Positions 56,854 through 64,000 of a stretch of 64,000 nucleotides of DNA are shown here, piece after piece. A program made the position numbers and the translations under genes. This stretch comes from Nepenthes gracilis (Eukaryota > Streptophyta > Magnoliopsida > Caryophyllales > Nepenthaceae), in contig BSYO01000016.1 of NCBI GenBank assembly GCA_033239525.1, forward strand, positions 7,389,045-7,453,044, read 5' to 3'. The number at the start of each line of letters is the position of its first letter. Position 1 is the first letter of the stretch. The notes beneath the pieces are model-generated. The model ran no database searches. It was given only the letters and a program-made list of their open reading frames with translations, and was not told the DNA's origin.

Positions 56854-57717
56854 CTGTCCTCGTTCTCTCGCATCGTTGGTTAGTACGGTCTACTAGCCGG
56901 GGTCCGCAAAGACGATGTAATAATGAAAAGGAATAATATCCAATTGATGAACGACGTGAATCCTGTAGACCAGAATGAGAATCGAATGAATCCAGTGACT
57001 TAAGATATGAACTGCAAGAACTGTGTGAAACCAATGATTCAAGATGTATCGTGAGAATCAAGTGATTCTGATTAATGATCGACCAATGTAACCACGAGAA
57101 TCGTAGGAATCGAGTGATTCTTGTTGTTCCTGTTCCTTCCCTTGTTTCTTGAATATGACTTGGAGAATTGTTTATGATTACATTTGCTGAGCTGTTGGCT
57201 CACTCTTGCTATTGTTGTCTCTTTTCAGATGAGAACACTTAGCTGGCGCATGTAGATAGAGCAAGGAGAGGCTTGCTTGACGTGATTGGCTGGACGACGA
57301 GTGATCAGAAGATTTGGACATAGAGTTGGATCGGACTGTGGACAGCCACTCGGGGATGAGCGTGGCTCATTATTGTTGTTTTATGGTTTTATTATGCTTC
57401 CGCAGATGTATGACGATTTAGTTATGCTTCCGCATCTGTATATTTATGTTTGGAGTTTTGTTTCATTAGATGGCATCTCTCTAGATCCAGTATAGTAGAT
57501 AGGAGTACTATATTGGAGCCATGGATGATATGGCCGATGTGTGATCCTGTGTGGCGTGTTGTAGGCTTTGAGTTAAGCCTTTTGAGTAGTTGTGTGCTTG
57601 TACATGATATTTTAACAGGTTGTATTTTTGGGTTTTCATCCAGTTGCAGAGGAAACTCTGCCGGATTTTCTGTAGAATCTGTAAGTATTAATTATGGACT
57701 ATGGCTTGCGTTGCCAT

Positions 57718-57756
57718 TGACGGAGGTTATTCGATGGAGAATAATCCGTTCCGTCA
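57718..57756 (+). other. 3'-terminal inverted repeat of LTR-P
   Basis: TGACGGA (57718-57724) pairs with TCCGTCA (57750-57756), and inside it GGTTATTC (57725-57732) pairs with GAATAATCC (57739-57747). Together this is a nearly continuous stem with a 6-base loop. Confidence 0.78.
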
Positions 57757-57758
57757 CA

Positions 57759-57763
57759 GTTTT
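57759..57763. repeat. Target duplication GTTTT, right (LTR-P)
   Basis: Matches 54985-54989. Confidence 0.92.
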
Positions 57764-58093
57764 GTATATTTTTTATAGATATATATTGATGTATGTGTAT
57801 ATTGATGATGTACAGATAGCTTAGTTTTCTCTGTATTTTGATGGATGTATATGCTTCTACAAATTATTATGGTTCGATATTTAGGTACCTAATGACATCT
57901 TATCTGAGTTAACGTTGTAACCGGAGTTATAACGTTGATGTGATGAATCAAGTTATGATTATTTGGATCCTATGTGTATTTGTTGTTGAGATATATGTGT
58001 TGTATAGGTATTTGGTACAGGTTTGTCTTAGTCGGACGGCCATTTACAAGTCGAAACCATGCCAAATTCAGTTAAGATTTTGGGGTCGTCACA
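57764..58093 (+). mobile_element. 3' LTR of element O, right part
   Basis: Collinear with 48450-48777. Ends GGGGTCGTCACA followed by the CTAAC duplication. Confidence 0.92.
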
Positions 58094-58098
58094 CTAAC
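58094..58098. repeat. Target duplication CTAAC, right (element O)
   Basis: Matches 46834-46838. Confidence 0.92.
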
Positions 58099-58207
58099 TC
58101 TTAAATTTTGACTTGAGATTGCAATTAACTTCGAAATTTCATCATTTAAATTAAATTTAAAATTACTAAAAGTTTTTTGAGTTTCATATATTATATTTTA
58201 CGTCTCA
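58099..58207 (-). mobile_element. LTR-S, 5' portion
   Basis: The minus strand starts TGAGACGTAAAATATAA at 58207 directly after a polypurine-like AAATTTTTATAA stretch, then continues across element O into 46838-45829. Net LTR about 1.1 kb, shorter than the others here. Confidence 0.65.
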
Positions 58208-58342
58208 TTATAAAAATTTTGCCTTGAAAAGTTTACATATCACAATGAAGGAATAATTATGGTTATATCTTGTAGACACTTTCTTCTCCCTCTTATGCGG
58301 TCTCTTTAAATGAATGGTTCTTCCATAAAACTTTAACTAAGA

Positions 58343-59238
58343 CTACATTTTGTTGATGGGAATAAAATTTTTATTTTGACATTATTCCCAATAGAATATT
58401 TATTCTACTTTTTTGTTAGATTTTGATAATGAATAAATTTTCTCAGAGGAATAATTATTATTGGATATTAGGAAATAACTATTACCATGTGTATATAGGT
58501 ATTAGTTATTTTTAGGTATCTGGGAATAATTATTCTCATACATTTTTTTATTCTAAAAATATGCTTATATAGGTATTACATATATAGATATTATATATAT
58601 ATATATATATATTCCAGTATAAATACGTAATTATATCAAATTATGTGTATATATATTTATATACATAATCATATATATATATATATATACACATACATAT
58701 ATATATATATGAAATATATATGATAAATTGTGTATATTAAATCAAATAATATATACGTATGTATATATTCATTTATTATATTATATCAAATATTCATTAA
58801 ATCTGTATTCTATATGATAAAATATATATTATAATAAATAATATATACAATATATTATTTATTGTAACATATAATATATATATATATATGAAATATATAT
58901 GATAAATTGTGTATATTATATCAAATTATATATACATAATTATATATTCAATTATATATATTATATCAAATATTTATTAAATATGGTATATATATATATA
59001 TATATACATATAAGAGGAAAAATAATATCTTCGTTTTAAATAAGGAAAAAAAGATTATTATGATAAATTCTGACTTTATTCCTCAAATTATTTTACAAAT
59101 TAAATATTAAAATATTAATTTTTAACTTATTGTATTTCAATAACCAAATAATTCCCAACTCTATTCTCATATTATTTTATTTCCTAAAAATAATCTTTTT
59201 ATTCTCACCTTATTCTATTTTGATAACCAAATATATTA
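58343..59238. mobile_element. AT-rich non-autonomous DNA-transposon-like insert (~896 bp)
   Basis: It splits the chromodomain remnant between residues read as ..IIFL and VKVLW.., and TAAGA occurs on both sides (58338-58342, 59239-59243). The ends are loosely inverted: CATTTTGTTGATGGGAATAA at the left, TATTTGGTTATCAAAATAGA as the reverse complement of the right. No open frame. The interior is almost pure A/T with (TA)n runs. hAT or Mutator origin cannot be decided; the boundary evidence from the coding frame is stronger than the TIR evidence. Confidence 0.55.
58600..59005. repeat. (TA)n tracts with a ~180-bp imperfect duplication
   Basis: ATGAAATATATATGATAAAT then TGTGTATATTA occurs near 58709 and again near 58889, each followed by ATTCAxTTATATTATATCAAA. 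Long (TA)n runs surround them. Confidence 0.75.
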
Positions 59239-59712
59239 TAAGAAAATGATTTAAGTTTAAAATACTTGATCTCATCTCCCTAAAATTTGAATTGGTTTTT
59301 TAGTGTTCATTAAATCTCAATTAATTTTCAATAGTTCAAATCAAATAATGTGGAAGGGTTCATTACTGTGTTTGCAAAGCATTGATCCATGGAAGATATT
59401 ACGAATATCCCCTAAACTTAAGGGCAAAAGTAAACTGTAAACTATTTCAATTTTCTCCAAGATTTTAAACAAATCAATAAACTTTAGTTTCAATTTTTCT
59501 TTTAACCCAAATCGAAAGACTGCCTTGGATAAATATATCTTCAAAAACACATGATCTCTAACCTTAAACTTTAACTTAGATTTTCTACAATCTGTATAAC
59601 TCTTCTATCGGTTCTAAACAATTTTAAGTCGATTTTAGATCAAATGAACTTTAGATGTCTCTCAAATCACTTCTGGCCCTAAAAAGGCTCTTATCTCAAA
59701 TTTTCACCAAAT

Positions 59713-59717
59713 GAACT
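59713..59717. repeat. Target duplication GAACT, left (LTR-E)
   Basis: Perfect match to 62145-62149; integrase reading continues across. Confidence 0.92.
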
Positions 59718-60493
59718 TGTAACGGCCCTGATTCTTAAATATAGAAAGTTTCAGTCATCGAGTCATTATAATCCGGTCAATGCTAGTTGACCGAAAAATG
59801 TAATAAAAAAAGAAAATTGGCCTTAAGATGAAATCAAGTTCGGCCCTTGCGTGATGAAAAGAAGTTCGGCTTTCCCTTAGTGTAAAAGAAGTTCGGCCAT
59901 CCCTTAGTGCAAGACAAGTCCAGTTCCATCCTTGAGAATAAAAACTGGACACTTTAAGAAAGAAAATCTAAATCGGCCTTGAGCATGTTTTGAAATCGGA
60001 TTTTATTCCATAAATTTACAGGCCGGAGTGCATTGTGTAAAGTAAGGCCGAAGTGGCCTTAAAGGTCGGAGTGGCTTTGTGTGTTGATGAGGCCGGAGTA
60101 AAATTGTGGGCTCAAGAAGAAGAAATCCGAAGTTGATGATGTTATTAAAGGAAACTCTGAAACAAGTTAAGTGAACCGGTCAACAAGGGTTGATCGAAAG
60201 TCGTGAAGAAGGAGTAATCCGGTCAATGCCCAATAGTTGACCAGAATGTGTTTAAATGAGAAATCTAAATCCGGTTAAGTTCAGTTAACCAGGAATTAAT
60301 AAACTCCTTGGGAATGTAAAACCATAAATAATCTAGTTAATGGAAATTAATAAACTCCTTGGGAATATAAAACCATAAATGATCTAATTAATCGAAAATT
60401 AATAAGGGAACTTTTTGGAAAATGTAGAACCATAAATGAAAAACATTCTCCTTGTACTGCCAATCCTTAATGACGGTCACCAGACCCAAGGCC

Positions 60494-60501
60494 TATAAAT
60501 A
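60494..60501 (+). promoter_or_regulatory. TATA box of LTR-E
   Basis: TATAAATA followed by AGAACTAGAAGAG, the same position as in LTR-D. Confidence 0.7.
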
Positions 60502-60794
60502 AGAACTAGAAGAGTGAGAAAGAGGCACGTAATAGAGTTTTCTAGTATAGGAAGGCCAAAAGTTTAAGGCAAAATAGAAGAAATCCGGGCAGGAGTACTC
60601 ACCCCTGTTTTAAAATTCATGATTATGCATGTTTGCAAAGCTAGTATATCTGATATTCTTACGAAATTATGTTTTAGTATGTATGATGTTTGTTCTGTTA
60701 ATCGCATGTTTAAAAGAAACCTTGATATTCATGATATTAGATTTTAGTCTGCTTGAAGTATGATTATTTGTCAAATTTTATGAACTCTGATAAT

Positions 60795-61140
60795 TACATA
60801 TTTAAAGAAAAGACTTCTAACTTTTAATGAAAAATAACTCTGGATTTTAGAGTTTCAGATTTGAAAAGAAAAAGAACTCCGAATTTTAGAACTTCGAATT
60901 TTAAAAGAAAAAGAACTCTAGATTTTAGAACTTTAGATTTTAAAGAACTCCGGCTTTTAGAGCTTCGGATTTTAAATGAAAAAGAACTCCGGCTTTTTAG
61001 AGCTTCAGACTTATGTTGAAAAAGAACTCCGGTCTTTGAATTCCAGTTTTCAGTAAAAAGAACTCCGGTTTTCAGAACTCCGGTTTTCAGAACTCCGGCT
61101 TTTAAGAAAAATGACTTCGGATTTTTGATGAAAGATCTTC
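60795..61140 (+). repeat. CTCCGGCTTTT minisatellite in LTR-E
   Basis: Degenerate units alternating AAAAGAACTCCGGCTTTTAG and AGCTTCGGATTTTAAA, with more decay than in LTR-R. Confidence 0.85.
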
Positions 61141-61476
61141 AACCTTAAGATGAGTAAGGAATGGCTATACGTACTTCAATTACTGAAGTAAAAGAACAAG
61201 GCTATAAGAAAATGCATGTAATCCGGACAGCAAGTGGAACTCTATGACTTTCAAACTATGATGAATGGCCATTAAAAGATATGAACTAAGAATCGAGTTT
61301 CCATTAAACTTGCTGTTAAAGATGGATGAAGGATATTGGAGTGACACTCGAGAACTGCCTCCTGGGCCATGGGGGGAGACCTTTGGTGGCATAAGACTTT
61401 TGGACTACGGCCTCGTATGCCGGGTTAAAGGCATTACCTCCCGCCTCGGGGAGCATAATGAGAGAATACGGCATTA

Positions 61477-61498
61477 GGTTGTGGGGTAGCACACAACC
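61477..61498 (+). other. Conserved LTR hairpin, copy in LTR-E
   Basis: GGTTGTG (61477-61483), GGGTAGCA spacer, CACAACC (61492-61498): a 7-bp stem. It differs from GATTGTGT/ACACAATC in several pairs but keeps pairing. Confidence 0.68.
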
Positions 61499-62144
61499 TT
61501 TCCTCGATATTGTTCGCTCTCATCCGGTCCCTAAAGATGATAAGAAATTCAAATGGTTTTTATGAATTTTCCAAAGACAAGATAATAAGAATAAGAACAA
61601 GGAAATTCTAAACTAAAGAAGAAACGATGTAATGATTTTCATATGCTAAGTTATGAAACTCTGTTTTGATCCGATTATATATATTTGTTTATGTTTTCTG
61701 CATGTGAGTATCTTGCTAGGCTTTGTAGCTCATTCTTGCCACTTTTCAAATGAGGAAAGGCTCATGGAGGACGAAGTTGAGTGAGACCATATGAAGTAGC
61801 TAGCCGGCATAGCTGGCCGGAGCTGATCAATGAAGAACTTGATTTATTCTTTTTGATGTTTTGAGAAGACATATAGAGCAGTTCCGCTGTATAAGAATCT
61901 ATGGATGTCAGCTTGTGTCCATGTTTTCTTTTTGGATAAATGAAATTAATAATTCTTGTATGCATCTTAGGACCAAGTTTGAAATTAAAACCGGAAGGCC
62001 AGTTAATGTAGTTCGGCGTTAAGAAATCCTGTGTATGAAAGAAAAAAAAATTTTATGTCCACCTATTTATTATTAATTTATTTTAAGGCAAGGATTTAGA
62101 CTTGACGGCGGCTTTATGTAGTGGAATAAGGTCGCTCCATCACA

Positions 62145-62149
62145 GAACT
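62145..62149. repeat. Target duplication GAACT, right (LTR-E)
   Basis: Matches 59713-59717. Confidence 0.92.
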
Positions 62150-63288
62150 AGAGAACATCATTTTCTTCTATATAATGCTTTGAAAGTGGTCAGATTGTTA
62201 CTTACTTGAAAACTATTATTGTAACCAAATTTAACTTACAAATAATCATCCCAATTTTCTTTTATTTTTAAAACTAAAGCTTTTAAGATGTTATTCAAAA
62301 TTTGAATTATTTACTCTGACTGTTTGTTTATTTGGCAATCATAAGTCATACTAAATTTTAAATTTGTATACAACTCTCGATATAAGCTTTTCAAAAATTT
62401 CTATATAAACCTTGGATATCGATATCATATAATTGAATATGAGATCTTATTAAGTCTAACTACTTTATTTATTTACAGTCTTACTAAACAATCCCTCGAA
62501 ATGTCATTCTCATGGCTATGATATAGGCTAGCTTGGTTAGCCAATCAATAATCACTCAAATTGTTTTATAATTACTTGATGTTCTCAATAAAATCATTAT
62601 AAAATGTGAGATCCCAAAATCAAATAGCTCAAAGTGTTGACCGAAATACAAAATATAGACCGGCTCTTAAGCTTGAAATCTAAACCGGCCACCTTAAGCC
62701 TCAACCAAATTCGGTCTTTCCTTAGTACAAAATAAGTCCGGCTCCACCCTTGTTAAATCAAGACTGGGTATGTGAAATGACTGATCAGTTTTGGAATTAA
62801 TAGTTGACCGGCAGCTTTGGAAATAAATGATTTTATAAGGAGCAGTTGGCCGGAATAAATTAATACAACTAAAGACAAAAGTAAACTTTAGAATTTAGTT
62901 AGAATTCAACTAGGCAGCAACCAAATGGGAAAGGTAAACTAATCTGGTTACTCTCACCTACTATCTGTAAACAAGTACGGGAGTAAGTGACTTACTCCAC
63001 CCAAACCCCTCCTCTATATAAACCCTGCACTTGTTGGTGCACAGGCAAGCAGAAGAAAGAAGTGACGGGAAAAAAGCTTCAAGACAGTAAAAATCTAGGA
63101 ATCAACTCTCAGGCAAGTTACTTCGGACGCTGTTTTTAGTTCAGTTTTTAGTTCATTTGCAAATATACTGCACTCTGTTTTGCTGCAAGTATTCGGACGT
63201 TAACACGTTTTTAGTTTTTGTTTGAATCTGTTCTAAAGTTCATGACGCCTGTTTTCCTACTTACATGAAATCTGGACCAAAGGTCACA

Positions 63289-63449
63289 ACCGGCATTTGG
63301 CATGTAAAACGAAACTGGCATTTGGCATGTAATATGAACCGACATTTGGCATGTAAAACGAAATCGGAATTTGGCATGTAAAACAAAACCGGCATTTGGC
63401 ATGTAATATGAAATTGGCATTTGGCATGTAAAATGAAACCGGCATTTGC
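63289..63449 (+). repeat. 24-26 bp tandem repeat in LTR-Q (about 7 units)
   Basis: Units of ACCGGCATTTGGCATGTAAA then ACGAA or TATGA. Open frames across it are by-products of the repeat. Confidence 0.92.
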
Positions 63450-63474
63450 TTGAAATTGAACACGACCTTCTATA

Positions 63475-64000
63475 TGAACTCCGTCCTTTGAGAGAAATGA
63501 ACTTCGGCTTTAATGAACTCCGGCTTTTAATGAACTCCGTCCTTTCGTTGGAAAAAGAACTCTGGCCTTAAAATGAACTCCGGCCTTAATATGAAAATGA
63601 GCTCCGGTTTTGTATAAGAAAATGAGCTCCGGCCTTAATATGAAAATGAGCTCCGGCTTTGTATAAGAAAATGAGCTCCGGCCTTAATATGAAATAAACT
63701 CCGGCTTTAAAAGGAAATGATCTTCGGCTTTTGAACTCCGCTTTTTGTCAAAAAGAACTCCGTCCTTTTGTTGGAAAAAGAACTCTGGCTTTAAAATGAA
63801 CTCCGGCCTTAATAAGAAAATAAGCTCCGTCCTTAATGTAAAATGAACTCCGGCTTTTAATGAACTCTGACCTTAAAATAGACTCCAACCTTAATGTGAA
63901 ATGAACTCCGTCCTTTTGTTGGAAAAAGAACTCCGGCCTTAAAATGAACTCCGACCTTAATGTAAAATGAACTCCGGCTTTTAATGAACTCCGTCCTTTT
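63475..64000 (+). repeat. CTCCGGCTTTT/CTCCGTCC minisatellite in LTR-Q
   Basis: Units GAACTCCGGCTTTTAATGA, GAACTCCGTCCTTTTGTTGG and GAGCTCCGGCCTTAATATGA, in a higher-order pattern (63595-63690 repeats a two-unit block). Runs off the window. Confidence 0.92.

Larger units (their letters stand above)
54990..57758 (+). mobile_element. Solo LTR-P (2769 bp), Ty3/gypsy
   Basis: Starts TGTGAGATTCCGG, ends GTTCCGTCACA, with perfect duplication GTTTT (54985-54989, 57759-57763). GC-rich U3 with GCTCGAGCGGT/GGCGCTCGAGCGG motifs (55148-55275), AGAGAGAGAGGGCG leader, donor-like GTCGAGGCAAGTGTTCTC (55440-55457), three tandem modules (55680-56150), hairpin (56833-56853), TGCTGAGCTGTTGGCTCACT..CTTTTCAGATGAG acceptor-like region (57188-57234), terminal inverted repeat (57718-57756). 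Closest relative: LTR-G. Confidence 0.94.
46839..58093 (+). mobile_element. Element O: nearly complete Ty3/gypsy chromovirus
   Basis: 5' LTR 46839-48777, primer site, gag-pol 49032-53370, polypurine tract, 3' LTR 53423-58093 (with solo LTR-P inside). Perfect duplication CTAAC at 46834-46838 and 58094-58098. Domain order gag, protease, RT, RNase H, integrase, chromodomain is that of Ty3/gypsy. Every domain is broken by stops or frameshifts, and the two LTRs differ at many positions, so the copy is old and inactive. Net length without LTR-P is about 8.5 kb. Confidence 0.95.
59718..62144 (+). mobile_element. Solo LTR-E (2427 bp), sister of LTR-D
   Basis: Starts TGTAACGGCCCTGATTC, ends GTCGCTCCATCACA, with perfect duplication GAACT (59713-59717, 62145-62149). 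It contains W-box palindromes (59773, 60177, 60219), TATA box (60494-60501), CTCCGG minisatellite (60795-61140), a CTGCCTCCTGGGCCATGGGG block (61353-61372), hairpin (61477-61498), and CTTGCTAGGCTTTGTAGCTC acceptor-like region (61711-61750). U3 is shorter in W-boxes than LTR-D and has TTCGGCC repeats (59835-59930) instead. Confidence 0.94.
58208..62604 (-). pseudogene. Integrase and chromodomain remnant of the LTR-S element, in pieces
   Basis: Minus-strand pieces 62604-62150, 59717-59244 and 58342-58230 join in order across a solo LTR and a DNA-transposon-like insert. First piece: decayed integrase core, with phrases such as KFLKSLYRELYTNLKFSMTY and degenerate NNSFQ-type residues. Second: the 59550-59341 stretch with VFRFGLKEKLKLKFIDLFKI, LPLSLGDIRNIFHGSML, then KKPIQILGR. 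Third: VKVLWKNHSFKETA, the chromodomain end. Stops are frequent. This was the target for element O, LTR-E and the 58343-59238 insert. Confidence 0.82.
62605..64000 (+). mobile_element. LTR-Q, 5' portion (continues beyond the window)
   Basis: Starts TGTGAGATCCCAAAATC inside the minus-strand integrase remnant. U3 has TTGACCGG half-sites, TATA box (63015-63022) with CCCTGCACTTG, donor-like CAGGCAAGTTACTTCGGACG (63111-63130), a 24-26 bp repeat (63289-63449) and a CTCCGG minisatellite from 63475 to the end. Closest to LTR-R over U3 and leader. Confidence 0.85.

Noticed and set aside
58099..59717. Possible host gene exons
   Set aside because: The minus-strand coding here is integrase/chromodomain, continuous with 62150-62604 once inserts are removed; no host gene homology seen anywhere in the window.
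63211..63420. Minus-strand frame with YMPNAGF repeats (and 13366-13551 with GYILGLQHSTI)
   Set aside because: Translations of short tandem repeats in LTR-Q and LTR-G.

Overview
The window is a retrotransposon-filled stretch of a flowering-plant nuclear genome. I recognise no host gene, rRNA, tRNA gene or CRISPR array. The evidence for a plant is the chromodomain-ended Ty3/gypsy polyproteins, LTRs of 2 to 4 kb, initiator-Met-tRNA-type primer sites, and an L1-type LINE whose ORF1 has a DUF4283-like fold and a CCHC knuckle. Long-LTR chromoviruses of the Tekay/Del kind are the likely source; that lineage is inferred from LTR length, the shared LTR motif TTGCTGGGC..GGCTCAC and the chromodomain. 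I cannot name the species.

Layout. (1) 1-12051, plus strand: LARD-1, an element with a non-coding interior (5569-8767) between LTR-A (1-713 and 3977-5568) and LTR-B (8768-9830 and 12014-12051). Solo LTR-C (714-3971) sits in LTR-A and solo LTR-D (9831-12008) in LTR-B. (2) 12052-32425, minus strand: LTR-F/J (12052-12569 and 31062-32425), split by LARD-2 (12570-31056). LARD-2 itself holds solo LTR-R (13575-17209), LTR-H (19435-22780) and LTR-I (25953-29831). (3) 32426-38155, plus strand: pol tail and 3' LTR-K of another Ty3/gypsy element, with solo LTR-L (35022-37934) inside the LTR. (4) 38156-45828: remnant of a minus-strand, probably Ty1/copia, element holding an ORF1-only LINE (38251-41691) and solo LTR-M (42285-45608). 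(5) 45829-62604: a decayed minus-strand Ty3/gypsy element (LTR-S plus integrase/chromodomain pieces). It is broken by element O (46839-58093, an almost complete Ty3/gypsy copy), by a DNA-transposon-like insert (58343-59238) and by solo LTR-E (59718-62144). Element O carries solo LTR-P (54990-57758) in its 3' LTR. (6) 62605-64000: LTR-Q, running off the window.

Boundaries are supported by 5-bp target duplications read on both sides: AAAAC (C), ATTAA (D), GCTGC (H), CTTAA (I), GTTTT (P), GAACT (E) and CTAAC (element O) are perfect. GCTTC/CCTTC (L), GTTAT/GTTAA (M) and TTTTG/CTTTG (LARD-2) have one mismatch. No polyprotein is open; every coding remnant carries stops or frameshifts, so nothing here looks able to move on its own.

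The most interesting content is non-coding. LTRs with quite different U3 regions share two inverted repeats whose arms change together between families. One is an internal hairpin (GATTGTGT-N7-ACACAATC and variants); the other lies at the 3' LTR end (TGACGGAA..TTCCGTCA and variants). They also share a splice-donor-like and a splice-acceptor-like site, and one spot just before the internal hairpin where unrelated minisatellites have repeatedly amplified. LTR-D has seven palindromes made of paired W-boxes at about 44-bp spacing upstream of its TATA box. Element O's 3' LTR contains a 22-bp TG..CA insert with its own target duplication, apparently a solo LTR worn down to its ends.
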